Assembly: GCA_963808165.1 (NCBI GenBank)
Contig: CAWEET010000021.1
Coordinates: forward strand, 372,001 to 436,000
DNA: 64,000 bases
Source: Thiosocius sp963808165
GTDB taxonomy: Bacteria; Pseudomonadota; Gammaproteobacteria; Chromatiales; Chromatiaceae
Direction of reading: 5' to 3'
Shown here: one piece after another, positions 50,166 to 59,086 of the stretch
Position numbering within the stretch: the stretch's first letter is position 1
Layout: the number at the start of each line of letters is the position of its first letter
Notes under the pieces: generated by a model
What the model saw: the letters and a program-made list of their open reading frames with translations, nothing else
Told to the model about the DNA's origin: nothing
Database searches by the model: none
Position numbers and translations under genes: made by a program

Positions 50166-51232
50166 AGTTTTCCCTGCTCGAACGCTACATCGCCGTCACG
50201 ATGCTGAAGGCGACCGCCGTCACTGTCCTGGTGCTTTTGGCACTGATGGTGTTTTTCGGTTTGATTGATGAACTGGGCAATGTAGGTCGCGGGAACTTCG
50301 GCCTGGGCGACGCCTTTCTCGTGGTGATACTGTCCACGCCGCGTTACGTCTTCGAGGTATTCCCGGTCGCCGCCATGCTCGGCAGCCTGATAGGCCTGGG
50401 GGCGATGGGCTCGCATGGCGAGCTGGTCGCGATGCGCTCTTCCGGTTTCTCCCTGCGTCAGATCACTCTCGCCGTGATGAAGACCGGTGTGCTGATGATG
50501 TTGTTGGTCTTCCTGTTCGGCGAACTGGTGGCGCCGGCCAGTGAGCAATGGGGGGAGCAGCATCGGATCGAACAGCTGGAGATGAAGACGACCCTGAAGA
50601 CACGACATGGGTTCTGGGCGCGCGACGGCAGCGCCTTTGTCAACATCCGCGAGATTCTGCCACGCGCTCAGCTGCGCGAGATTTATGTCTACGAGTTCGA
50701 TGATGCCCACCGTCTCACCCTGGCCACTCGCGCAGATCGTGCCGAGCATCGGGGAGATCACTGGGTGATGTTCGGCATCCGTCAGAGCCGGATCTCCGAG
50801 GATGGCGTGAGCGAACGTCAACTGGCCCAGGCGAGATGGGACTCGCTGCTCGACCCGGGGCTGCTGCGAGCGGTACTGATACACCCGACCATGCTGCCGC
50901 TGAACGAGCTGCATCGCTATATCCGTGTGATGCGTGCCAATGGCCAGTCGGCAATCGACTACGAGGTCGCCTTCTGGTCCAAGCTCGCGACACCGCCGGC
51001 CACGCTGGTCATGCTGTTCCTCAGTGTGCCCTTCGTCCTCGCGCACAGCCGTTTCGTGAGCATCGGGCAGCGCATATTCCTGGGCATCGTGTTCGGCATG
51101 GCGTTCTACATGTTGAACCGCGGCATGTCTTACGTGGCCCTGGTCTATGGGTTGAACCCGCTGGTGAGCGCCTTGATCCCGGCTGCGGCGTTCCTTGCCA
51201 TTGGGGTGTTCATGATCCGGCGGGTACGCTGA
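50162..51232 (+). CDS. lptG: LPS export permease LptG
   Basis: A 356-residue partner of LptF with the same topology: MKFSLLERYIAVTMLKAT starts helix 1, a jellyroll domain lies at about 135-265, and three C-terminal helices end with IPAAAFLAIGVFMIRRV-like sequence. The ATG lies in the lptF stop (ATGA), so they are translated together in equal amounts. It converges on the RDD gene with a 24-base gap. Confidence 0.94.
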   Translation: MKFSLLERYIAVTMLKATAVTVLVLLALMVFFGLIDELGNVGRGNFGLGDAFLVVILSTPRYVFEVFPVAAMLGSLIGLGAMGSHGELVAMRSSGFSLRQITLAVMKTGVLMMLLVFLFGELVAPASEQWGEQHRIEQLEMKTTLKTRHGFWARDGSAFVNIREILPRAQLREIYVYEFDDAHRLTLATRADRAEHRGDHWVMFGIRQSRISEDGVSERQLAQARWDSLLDPGLLRAVLIHPTMLPLNELHRYIRVMRANGQSAIDYEVAFWSKLATPPATLVMLFLSVPFVLAHSRFVSIGQRIFLGIVFGMAFYMLNRGMSYVALVYGLNPLVSALIPAAAFLAIGVFMIRRVR

Positions 51233-51256
51233 CCCGGCGGCGGGCGCCACCTCACC

Positions 51257-51700
51257 TCAGTCGCGGCGCAGCAGCGCCAGCCGGGTATTGCTCAGACGGT
51301 CGTGCCAGGCAAGGCCGTCACGGTCGATCCATACCCAAAGGTATCCGAGACCGAGTGCGAGCAGAGACAGCCAGGCGCCGACGTAGCGCAACAGCGACTG
51401 ACGCCAGGTGACGACCGCACCGTGGCGGTCGAGCAGCTTCAGGCGCCAGGCGCGCATACCGAGTGTCTGGCCGCCATGGGTCCAGAACCAGCCAAAGAAG
51501 ACGGCCGGGGCGGCGAACAGGAATATCTGCAGCGCCAGATGCGAGCCGGTGTTGGCCGCGCCCAGCGCGACCCGGGCAAAGGTGTCGACCATGGCCCCCA
51601 GCAACCAGATGGCCGCGACCAGCCAGGCGTCATAGAAAATCGCGGCCAGTCGGCGCCAGAGACTCGGGGTAACGGCATTTTCCAGATCGGTCTGCATCAT
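51257..51700 (-). CDS. RDD-family membrane protein
   Basis: A 147-residue inner-membrane protein with four hydrophobic segments. The family hallmark is present as RRLAAIFYDAWLV (Arg-x-Asp-type positions) at the N-terminus, GQTLGMRAWRLKLLDRHG in the middle and DRLSNTRLAL at the end. RDD proteins have been linked to ion homeostasis or are of unknown role. The gene stands alone and converges on lptG. Confidence 0.88.
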   Translation of the reverse strand: MMQTDLENAVTPSLWRRLAAIFYDAWLVAAIWLLGAMVDTFARVALGAANTGSHLALQIFLFAAPAVFFGWFWTHGGQTLGMRAWRLKLLDRHGAVVTWRQSLLRYVGAWLSLLALGLGYLWVWIDRDGLAWHDRLSNTRLALLRRD

Positions 51701-51970
51701 GTCCGCCTGACGTGCCGGATCGCTGTGCCACCCAATCGTGCCGGCGCCGCCGACTCTGCCAACATCGGAAATGCATCATCAGGCGACTGGAATATAGGAT
51801 TAACTATTTGATTCATAGATAAAAAATATAGAATATAGGGAATTTACCAAGGGAGCCCGGGATTGGCCCTAATGGCCGATGCCGGTGTTTTCCCGATAAT
51901 AATGTTTATCCGAAATTCGCAATGCGGCGAAAGATCGTGTGCGAGCGGTGATCTTCTAAAGGAGGGAAGA

Positions 51971-52330
51971 ATGGAGCAGCGAAATTCAGACCGCAAGGCC
52001 GTATCGCTCGACGCCGTGATAGCTTGCTCGCGTTTTGGCCTGATTCGAGGCCGTATCGTCGATCTCGGCTTAAACGGGCTGTACATAAAGGCAGAGACGA
52101 GCATCGTACCGATCGGCGCTGTGGTGACGGTAACCTTTCAGCCGGGTGCCGAAACCGGCGGTGCCTGCCTGAGTATCAAGGGGCGGGTCGCCCACCAGAG
52201 TCTGCAGGGATTCGGTGTAGAGTTCGACGGTCTCGAGGCCCATTGTCGCAAGGCCCTCGACCGCTTGCTGCCGCAGATGCCGCCGGTACCGACCCGGGCG
52301 GTACCAGTATTGCGCGCAGTCCGGGTCTGA
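51971..52330 (+). CDS. PilZ-domain cyclic di-GMP receptor protein
   Basis: A 119-residue single-domain PilZ protein: MEQRNSDRKAVSLDAVI carries an RxxxR-like start (QRNSDRK), and VDLGLNGLYIKA is the (D/N)xSxxG-type second motif with Leu in place of Ser. The remaining strands include GRVAHQSLQGFGVEFDGL. Because the motifs deviate, cyclic di-GMP binding is likely but not certain. The ATG 51971 follows AAAGGAGGGAAGA, an excellent site. It may respond to the diguanylate cyclase at 2.7 kb or others. The 270-base gap before it is AT-rich at 51790-51850 and probably holds its promoter. Confidence 0.82.
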   Translation: MEQRNSDRKAVSLDAVIACSRFGLIRGRIVDLGLNGLYIKAETSIVPIGAVVTVTFQPGAETGGACLSIKGRVAHQSLQGFGVEFDGLEAHCRKALDRLLPQMPPVPTRAVPVLRAVRV

Positions 52331-52389
52331 CGGCTGCGATGGCGTCGCCCGGTGTTTCCGGTTGGCGTTGAAGTCGTGCGTTGCGGGTT

Positions 52390-52435
52390 GGTGAATCGCG
52401 GTTCCCAGGTGATAATCCTGTAACGGCGATTCACC
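52390..52435 (+). promoter_or_regulatory. Promoter embedded in a 10-bp inverted repeat before the histidine kinase gene
   Basis: GGTGAATCGC (52390-52399) and GCGATTCACC (52426-52435) are perfect inverted repeats 26 bases apart. Between them lies GATAAT (52411-52416), with TTGGTG 17 bases upstream overlapping the left arm: a plausible sigma70 promoter inside an operator. Autoregulation by the FixJ-like regulator encoded downstream is a guess. Confidence 0.45.
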
Positions 52436-52534
52436 GGGACCAGACCCATCAGCAGGCGGTCGTTTTTACGGAGGCTTCTCACAGGGATTCCCATTCCGGT
52501 CCTTGCGCTTGCATTCGGTCTGCTGACCGGTCTG

Positions 52535-55015
52535 GTGCTTTGGCTGGTGGTGGACCGCGTGCAGACGCGGGCGCTCAGCAACATCTTCGATCAGGCCCTG
52601 GAGAGTCAACTCGACCAGCAGGCGCGAGAGTCCCTTATCCGATTCGATGAGTATCGCCGCTCATTCGGTTATTTCACCCGTCTCGTCGCGACGCATCGCC
52701 GCATGGCCGATTATCTGGACCCGATCATCTGGGGGCGGCGGCCACTCCCGGTCGTCCACTACGATTCCGCCAATCCACCCAGCTGGCTGCCGGATGACCT
52801 GACCTGGCAGGGTGATGCGAATCCGCGGCACTTCCTGCTAGTCGACCCCTCTGGCACGATCCGCGAACTGTACAGTCCGGGCAGCCAGCCATTGCCGGCT
52901 GCACTGCAGGGTGAGACGGGAGGCCAGTTGCCGGTCGCACAACGGCGCGCATTCGTCACCCTGCTGAATGATCAGCCCTGGCTGATCGTAGCGGAGCCGA
53001 CCGAAGACAACGCCCGCACCCCGATGGGTAGTGTGGTGGTGATGATCGCTCTGGACAGTCCGTTCCTGAATGCGTCACAGCAGTTCGTCAAGTCGTCGCA
53101 CAATGTGGTGGCGATCCTCGACCCGGATGCCCATCGCATACTGTCGAGCAGCAATCCCGCACTGGTTCCGAGCGGTGCGGTGCTGTCGAACTTACGCAAA
53201 GGCTATCTGATCACCGCGCAATCGTTTTTCGAGTACGACGACGCGGATGTCAGCCTGCTGTTCGCCACCCTGTTGCCGCGTGCCTCGTTCGAACGCACCG
53301 GACAGCAGGTGCTCGATCTCGAGCGACAACAGCGATTGATCGGCGCAGCGGTCATCATTTCGGCATTCGTGCTGTTGTTCGTGTTGTTGTCGAGTCGCAT
53401 CAGCCGTTTGCTGCGGCGTGTATCCAGTTTGTCGCGTCGTGCCCTCGACATCCCCGATACCGAGGTCGATCGCCATGGTAACCAACTGCTGATCCTGGAG
53501 GACTGGATACGGGATTTCGTCCAACTCGTGATGCGCGCACGCGACGAGATGCGTCGTCAGCATGAAACCGAGCTACGCCAGACCGAGAAACTGCGAGTTG
53601 CGATCATGGATGCCTCGCTTGATTCGGTAGTCACGGTCAATGAGCGTGGCGAGATCATCGACTTCAACCCGACCGCGCAGGACACCTTCGACTACCGCCA
53701 TGATGAGGCGGTAGGCCGCTCCTTCAACGAGCTACTGGTGGCGCCGAAATGGCGGGGTACCTTCGAGCGCCTGCTGGATCTGTCGTTTGCCGGGGTGGAG
53801 CAGGGTGCGCCGCTGCAACGTGTGGAGATGCAGGCGGTGGCCCGCGACGGACGGGTCATTCCTGTGGAACTGTCGATCAAGCCGGTATCTCTGGAAGAGC
53901 AGCTGGTCTTCACGCTATACCTGCGCGACATCGCCGAGCGCAAGGTGCGTGAAGCGGAGATTCGAAGCCTTGCCGCGTTTCCCAGCGAAAGTCCGATCCC
54001 GGTGCTGCGTATCAACCGGCGGGGTGTCATCACCTATGCCAATCAGTCCAGCATGCCTCTGTTGCAATACTGGGGCTGCCGTCCGCTGCAGACCCTGCCG
54101 GTCTACTGGCGCAACCGAATAGAGGATGTTTTGTCGAACCGTTCGACCGGTCAGTTCGAGGTGACAACCGACCATGGTGTTTTTTCGCTGCTGCTGGCAC
54201 CCGTGGCTGAACTGGACTATGTGAACGTGTATGCCCGCGACATCACCAGCGAACGACTGGCCGAGGAGGAGCTCAAGCGGCGCCAGAACGAATTGGTTCA
54301 CGTCACGCGTCTGAGCAATATGGGTGAGATGGCGACCGGTATAGCGCACGAGTTGAACCAGCCGTTATCGGCGATCGTGAATTTCGCCAACGGCTGTTCG
54401 CGGCGACTGCGTATGGACATCGGCGGCAAGGACGAATTGCTCCATGCATTGAGCCAGATCTCGGCGCAGGCGAGTCGGGCAGGCGAGATCATCAAGCGTT
54501 TGCGCGGCATGGTCAGTCGTCGCCAGCCGGTGCGTGAGGTCGTCGATCTGAACGTTCTGGCGCGTGAGACCTGCTCGCTGATCAGTCATGAACTGAAACG
54601 TCAGCAACTGGCGATGGACCGGCGTCTATCAGATCAAGCATTGTGGGTCCGCGTGGATTCGGTACAGATCGAGCAGGTACTGATCAATCTCCTGCGCAAT
54701 GCGCTGGATGCGCTGACGGACACCCCCCCTTCGGAGCGACGCCTGATCATCGAGTCCGGCGTGCAGTCCGACGGCATGGTCTATGTCAGTGTGCAGGACA
54801 ATGGAAGCGGCATCTCGCACAAGGCGATGGAGCACCTGTTCGATCCGTTCTTCAGTACCAAGGAAAGTGGCATGGGCATGGGCCTGGCAATCAGCCAAAC
54901 GATCATGAACAACCATCATGGTAAGATCAGAGCGGATTCCTGGCCGGGAAAGGGCAGTACCCTCACTATCGAGCTGCCGCCAAGTGTGGAAACGGCCGTC
55001 AGCGCGGTATCATGA
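52535..55015 (+). CDS. PAS-domain sensor histidine kinase (FixL-like), uncertain start
   Basis: From the GTG at 52535 the protein has 826 residues: a periplasmic sensor region to about 265, TM2 at 268-287, two PAS domains (about 355-470, ending LYLRDIAERK, and 475-580), a HisKA domain with GIAHELNQPLS (phosphorylated His605) and a HATPase with NLLRNALDAL, DNGSGISH and GMGMGLAIS. The frame is open back to a stop at 52421, and codons 52469-52534 encode an extra basic and hydrophobic N-terminus (RRLLTG, IPIPVLALAFGLLTG) that completes TM1. There is no ATG, GTG or TTG there. A GGAGG at 52470 suggests initiation near 52487 (ATT). It acts with the response regulator three bases downstream. Confidence 0.85.
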   Translation: MLWLVVDRVQTRALSNIFDQALESQLDQQARESLIRFDEYRRSFGYFTRLVATHRRMADYLDPIIWGRRPLPVVHYDSANPPSWLPDDLTWQGDANPRHFLLVDPSGTIRELYSPGSQPLPAALQGETGGQLPVAQRRAFVTLLNDQPWLIVAEPTEDNARTPMGSVVVMIALDSPFLNASQQFVKSSHNVVAILDPDAHRILSSSNPALVPSGAVLSNLRKGYLITAQSFFEYDDADVSLLFATLLPRASFERTGQQVLDLERQQRLIGAAVIISAFVLLFVLLSSRISRLLRRVSSLSRRALDIPDTEVDRHGNQLLILEDWIRDFVQLVMRARDEMRRQHETELRQTEKLRVAIMDASLDSVVTVNERGEIIDFNPTAQDTFDYRHDEAVGRSFNELLVAPKWRGTFERLLDLSFAGVEQGAPLQRVEMQAVARDGRVIPVELSIKPVSLEEQLVFTLYLRDIAERKVREAEIRSLAAFPSESPIPVLRINRRGVITYANQSSMPLLQYWGCRPLQTLPVYWRNRIEDVLSNRSTGQFEVTTDHGVFSLLLAPVAELDYVNVYARDITSERLAEEELKRRQNELVHVTRLSNMGEMATGIAHELNQPLSAIVNFANGCSRRLRMDIGGKDELLHALSQISAQASRAGEIIKRLRGMVSRRQPVREVVDLNVLARETCSLISHELKRQQLAMDRRLSDQALWVRVDSVQIEQVLINLLRNALDALTDTPPSERRLIIESGVQSDGMVYVSVQDNGSGISHKAMEHLFDPFFSTKESGMGMGLAISQTIMNNHHGKIRADSWPGKGSTLTIELPPSVETAVSAVS

Positions 55016-55018
55016 AAC

Positions 55019-55645
55019 ATGTCTGACTCAGCATTCAACAAAGCCACCGTGTTCGTGGTCGACGACGACCAGGCGATGCGTAATTCGCTGAAATGGCTGA
55101 TCGAGTCGGTGGGCATGCAGGTGGAAAGTTTTTCCTCCGCCGACGAGTTTCTTGCCCAGTATCAGTCGGGACGGGCCGGCTGCCTGGTGCTGGACGTGCG
55201 GATGCCCGGTATGAGCGGGCTGGATCTGCAGGAGCACCTTGCGGAAAGGAACATTCGCACCCCGGTGGTGATCATCACCGGGCATGGCGATGTGCCGATG
55301 GCAGTGCGTGCGATGAAGGGTGGGGCGATCGATTTCATCGAGAAGCCGTTCAACGACGAAGTCCTGCTTGATGCGATCCGCCGCGCCATCACCTACGAGG
55401 AGCAGCAGCGTACCCACCATTCCGAAAATCTGCAGATCCAGGAACGGCTGTCCAACCTCACGCCGCGCGAGCACGAGGTGATGGCGATGGTCACCGAAGG
55501 CAGATCAAACAAGGAGATCGCCAATGCCCTCGGCGTCTCGGCCAAGACCATCGAAGCCCACCGGGCGCGTGTGATGGAAAAGATGCAGGCCGGATCGCTT
55601 GCCGAGCTGGTGCGCATGGTGCTGGCGGTGAATGGCACCGATTGA
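55019..55645 (+). CDS. FixJ/TtrR-family response regulator
   Basis: A 208-residue regulator with a receiver domain (1-125; acidic pocket VVDDDQA, phosphoacceptor D59 in LVLDVRMPGMSG, TGHGD, and EKPF lysine) and a LuxR/FixJ-type HTH (about 140-205; LTPREHEVMAMVTEGRSNKEIA). It is the partner of the upstream kinase, starting three bases after its stop. The family drives genes for respiration on alternative electron acceptors or nitrogen fixation, but targets here are unknown. Confidence 0.93.
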   Translation: MSDSAFNKATVFVVDDDQAMRNSLKWLIESVGMQVESFSSADEFLAQYQSGRAGCLVLDVRMPGMSGLDLQEHLAERNIRTPVVIITGHGDVPMAVRAMKGGAIDFIEKPFNDEVLLDAIRRAITYEEQQRTHHSENLQIQERLSNLTPREHEVMAMVTEGRSNKEIANALGVSAKTIEAHRARVMEKMQAGSLAELVRMVLAVNGTD

Positions 55646-55697
55646 ACGCGGCGCGCGCAGGTCGATTACAATGGCCCGGTGAGATTACGCCGTCGCG

Positions 55698-56201
55698 ATG
55701 AGCAGAGTCCACGGCTTCCCGCCGATCGCGGCCGCCGATGCGAGGTTGCTGGTACTCGGCTCGATGCCTGGTAAGACGTCTCTGCGCGCCAATCAGTACT
55801 ATGCGCACCCGCGTAACGCCTTCTGGCCAATCATCGAATCCCTGTTCGGTATCGACCAGGCGCTGCCCTACGAGGTGCGCTGTGCGCAGCTGATGGTGCA
55901 GCGGATCGCGGTCTGGGACGTATTGCAGACCTGTACGCGAAGCAGCAGTCTCGACTCCGATATCGCCCCGTCGTCCATCGTCGCCAACGACTTTCCGGCG
56001 TTTTTCGCCGTGCATCCCGATATTCGCGCCATCTATTTCAATGGCGCCATGGCTGAGCAGTCGTTCCGCCGGTACGCGGCGGGTTTGTTGCCGGAAGCGC
56101 AGCAAAGGCTGCCGACGCTCCGGTTGCCGTCGACCAGCCCGGCCAATGCGACCTACAGTTTCGACCGGAAGCTGGCGGCCTGGCGCATCGTGCGCGGCTG
56201 A
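55698..56201 (+). CDS. DNA-deoxyinosine glycosylase (UDG family 6-like)
   Basis: A 167-residue protein with the family 6 motifs: VLGSMPGKTSLRANQYYAHP, in which a Met-Pro-Gly replaces the usual UDG motif A, RNAFWPII, and a C-terminal LRLPSTSPANATYS (motif with the SPA triplet). These enzymes remove hypoxanthine formed by adenine deamination. The gene stands alone, with the ATG 55698 overlapping nothing; it follows the response regulator by 52 bases. Confidence 0.88.
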   Translation: MSRVHGFPPIAAADARLLVLGSMPGKTSLRANQYYAHPRNAFWPIIESLFGIDQALPYEVRCAQLMVQRIAVWDVLQTCTRSSSLDSDIAPSSIVANDFPAFFAVHPDIRAIYFNGAMAEQSFRRYAAGLLPEAQQRLPTLRLPSTSPANATYSFDRKLAAWRIVRG

Positions 56202-56294
56202 ACCGTCCGGACCGGCGTCTATTTATCGGCGCGTTGTGGGGAATTGGTCGGCGTTTGCCCCCGGGGGGCGCCGGGCCCCCGGAACCCTGCTGTT

Positions 56295-57707
56295 TCAGAG
56301 TGTCGCCAGTTCAGTGATCGGGCCGGGGTTCTTCGCATCGACCTTCGCGTAGAGGTCGTACAGCGCGGCCTGCAGGGCCTCCTCGATCACCGGGTGATAA
56401 AAGGGCATGCGCAGCAGGTCGCCGACCGTCAGTCCCTGCTGGATGCTCCACGCCAGCAGGTGCCCCAGGTTCTCCGCCTTGGCGCATACCATCTCGGCCC
56501 CCAGCAATTTGCCGCTCGCCTTTTCCGCATAGACCCGGATCATGCCCTTGTTCTTGGCCATGATCAGGGCGCGGCCCACCGGCGCCATCTGCACCTCGCC
56601 AACGGCCACTGTGTCCATATCGAGCGAGGCATGGCTCTGACCGACCTGGACGATGTTGGGGTCGCAGAAGGTGATGCTCAGCGGTGTCTTGCGACGATAG
56701 GCAGTCACCCTGTCGCTGACCGCATTCTGGCCGGCGATGCGCCCTTCATCACCGGCCTCGTGCAACAGCGGACGCTCGCCGGTGACGTCCCCGGCGAGGA
56801 ACACCGGCAGGTCGCCGACCTGCATCGTATTCGGATCGTAGAGCGGGATTCCGCGTGCGTCCACCGGTGCGCCGATCAGCTCCAGGCCGAGCTTTTCCAC
56901 ATTCGGCTGGCGCCCAATACTGGCGAATACCCTGTCGACCTCGATGCTGTTTTCACCGGCACTGACCTTGAGCCTGCCGTTCGAGCCCTCGGTGATGTCC
57001 GCACCATGGCCCAGCCATAGCGGGAATTCCTTAGCGATGATTTCGATCGCGGATTTGCTCACCTCGGGGTCGCTGAGACCGCCGATCGCGTCGCGCAGGT
57101 CGACGCCGACCACGTCGCAGCCCAATCGGTGCAGTGACTGGCCGAGTTCCAGTCCAACGACGCCCAGTCCGACCACCGCGATGGATCGCGGGAGTTCCTC
57201 GAGCTCGAAGAACTCGTCCGTGGTGATGATCCGGTCGCGGAACGCCTGCCAGGCGGCGGGGATGATCGGGCGGGAGCCGGTGGCGACGATGACGCGGCCG
57301 GCGCGGATTCGCTGGCCGTCTTCCATTTCGAGCACATTGGGTTCCACGAAGCGCGTGTAGCCCTCGATAAACATCCCCTCCGGCATCCGGTCGGTGCTGT
57401 TGGATACGACGCGCTCGACGAACATGTCGCGCAGATCCTGGACGTAGCCCATGGCCTCGCTGACGTCCAGGTTGAGGCCCTCTTGGCCCTCCAGTCCGAA
57501 TCGCTTGAACACGCCACGCCGATGGAAGTCCTCGGCCACCTGGATCACCGCCTTGGAGGGCATGCAGCCGACCCGGGCACAGGTGGTGCCGAGTTCGCCG
57601 CCGTTGATCAGAACGACGGACTTTCCCGATGGTCTGACCCGTCCCATGGCATATAACCCGGCGCTGCCCGAGCCGATGATCGCGACGTCTACCTGGCGTT
57701 CTTCCAC
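56295..57707 (-). CDS. Dihydrolipoamide-dehydrogenase-like pyridine nucleotide-disulfide oxidoreductase
   Basis: A 470-residue flavoprotein. VDVAIIGSGSAGLYAM binds FAD; the redox pair C43 and C48 lies in GTTCARVGCMPSKA; SIAVVGLGVVGLELGQSL binds NAD(P)H; VFLAGDVTGERPLLHEA is the second FAD motif. The C-terminal FYHPVIEEALQAAL carries a His-Pro and a glutamate in place of the common HxHPTxxE, so the catalytic base is present in altered form. No E2 or E3-linked genes are near, so it may serve another disulfide substrate. GTG 57707 with AGAGG eight bases before is the start. Confidence 0.87.
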   Translation of the reverse strand: MEERQVDVAIIGSGSAGLYAMGRVRPSGKSVVLINGGELGTTCARVGCMPSKAVIQVAEDFHRRGVFKRFGLEGQEGLNLDVSEAMGYVQDLRDMFVERVVSNSTDRMPEGMFIEGYTRFVEPNVLEMEDGQRIRAGRVIVATGSRPIIPAAWQAFRDRIITTDEFFELEELPRSIAVVGLGVVGLELGQSLHRLGCDVVGVDLRDAIGGLSDPEVSKSAIEIIAKEFPLWLGHGADITEGSNGRLKVSAGENSIEVDRVFASIGRQPNVEKLGLELIGAPVDARGIPLYDPNTMQVGDLPVFLAGDVTGERPLLHEAGDEGRIAGQNAVSDRVTAYRRKTPLSITFCDPNIVQVGQSHASLDMDTVAVGEVQMAPVGRALIMAKNKGMIRVYAEKASGKLLGAEMVCAKAENLGHLLAWSIQQGLTVGDLLRMPFYHPVIEEALQAALYDLYAKVDAKNPGPITELATL

Positions 57708-57777
57708 GTGGAAACCTCTGAATCTTTAACAAACCGGCCGGTATTCTAACCGTTGCGAACGGGTTCTTTCAGATGTA

Positions 57778-58002
57778 TCAGCGATGGTAATCGAGCGGGC
57801 GCCAACTCAGCGGCGTGGGCGTGCGCAACGGTGTGCTGCTGGGCCGCGGGGGCGGCACCTGGCGCGGCACGATCGGCGGCAGCCGGTAGGCGGCCGGGGG
57901 ATAGGCGGCCGCCGGATAGGGAATCGACCGGCCGAAGCCCTTATGGCCGGATCCGGACTTGAAGCAGAAAAAGGCGTTCGCCGCCTGCGGCATCAGCAGC
58001 AT
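57778..58002 (-). CDS. Small Pro/Tyr-rich protein with incomplete signal peptide
   Basis: A 74-residue frame: MLLMPQAANAFFCFKSGSG, then a repetitive Pro/Tyr/Ala-rich middle (PYPAAAYPPAAYRLPP) and a Pro/Thr-rich end. The composition resembles low-complexity secreted proteins. With ATG 58002 only ten residues precede a likely cleavage site, too short for a signal; hydrophobic codons upstream (WVFLFCA) would complete it, but they overlap the end of glcE and have no start codon. Either the start is non-standard or the gene has lost its 5' end. Confidence 0.4.
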   Translation of the reverse strand: MLLMPQAANAFFCFKSGSGHKGFGRSIPYPAAAYPPAAYRLPPIVPRQVPPPRPSSTPLRTPTPLSWRPLDYHR

Positions 58003-58024
58003 CGCGCAGAATAAAAAGACCCAG

Positions 58025-59086
58025 CTAAAGTGCGGGGTACTGCCGGCCCGGGTTGAGAATCCCATGCGGATCGAACACCTGCTTGAGGCCGCGCTGCAGT
58101 CTCTCGCGGACCGGGTCGAGCGGATGAAAGACCGGTGTTTTGCCGTCGCCATGGCGAAAAAGTATGGCATGTCCGTTGACTTTTGCGACCTCGGCGCGAA
58201 TTTCGTCGCCGCTGTAGCGGCTGTATACCCAGCGCTGCGCGCCGGCCCAGTCGGTCAGGACTTCCTGTTCGCAGTCCAGGCGCGGCGTCGCCGGAGGCAC
58301 GGAAAGTCGCCAGAGCGGTCGCTGCGAGTCGAAATAGGGCAGGCGCTGGTCGCGCAGATCACGCCAGAATTCGTTGCCGGCCACGCCTTCGCCGCCGATC
58401 TGTTTTTCCCAGGCGGCGACGCTCGAGGCATTTCCCGACAGGCGCAGGTGCAGCCGGTCATCGAGGTGACAGGCCGCGGACAGCGGGGCCGGTTGGCGCG
58501 CCAGCTCGCGCATCAAGGCCATTGCGCGGTCGCGGGGCAGCGCGAGCGTCAGGCTGCGCTCGACCTTTGGCGCCGGCAGCACCTTTATCGACACCTCGAG
58601 CAGCGCCCCGAGTGTGCCCAGGGCGCCAGCCATCAGGCGCGACAGGTCGTAACCGGCAACGTTCTTCATCACCTCGCCGCCGAAGCGCAGGATTCGCCCG
58701 CGGCCGTCGAGCAGGCGGACACCCAGCAACAGATCGCGCGGCGCGCCACCCCAGGGTCGGCGTGGCCCGCCCAGCCCGCAGGCGATCGCACCGCCGAGCG
58801 TCGCTGTCCCGGCAAAGCCGGGTGGTTCGAATGCCAGCATTTGGCCGCTCTCGGACAATAGCGATTCGATCTCCGGGACCGGCGTCCCGGCACGTGCCGT
58901 GAGCACCAGTTCTGTCGGTTCATAGCTGACGATGCCGCGATGGCCGGCCAGTTCGAGCGCCTCGCCGTCCACTGCATGGCCATAGAACGCCTTGCTGCCG
59001 TGGCCCACCAATCTGAGGGCTTGGCGCCGTTCGGCGGCGTCGCGTACCTGACCGGACAGATCCCCGGAGATGTCGTGATCGGCCAT
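58025..59086 (-). CDS. glcE: Glycolate oxidase FAD-binding subunit GlcE
   Basis: A 353-residue FAD-binding protein of the GlcE type: VLTARAGTPVPEIESLL, FEPPGFAGTATLGGAIACGLGGPRR and the LGGAI-type flavin loop, then GEVMKNVAGYDLSRLMAG, a near-invariant GlcE segment. With GlcD and GlcF it oxidises glycolate to glyoxylate. Its ATG overlaps the glcD stop by one base. No glcF follows; the next frame is a Pro-rich small gene. Confidence 0.93.
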   Translation of the reverse strand: MADHDISGDLSGQVRDAAERRQALRLVGHGSKAFYGHAVDGEALELAGHRGIVSYEPTELVLTARAGTPVPEIESLLSESGQMLAFEPPGFAGTATLGGAIACGLGGPRRPWGGAPRDLLLGVRLLDGRGRILRFGGEVMKNVAGYDLSRLMAGALGTLGALLEVSIKVLPAPKVERSLTLALPRDRAMALMRELARQPAPLSAACHLDDRLHLRLSGNASSVAAWEKQIGGEGVAGNEFWRDLRDQRLPYFDSQRPLWRLSVPPATPRLDCEQEVLTDWAGAQRWVYSRYSGDEIRAEVAKVNGHAILFRHGDGKTPVFHPLDPVRERLQRGLKQVFDPHGILNPGRQYPAL

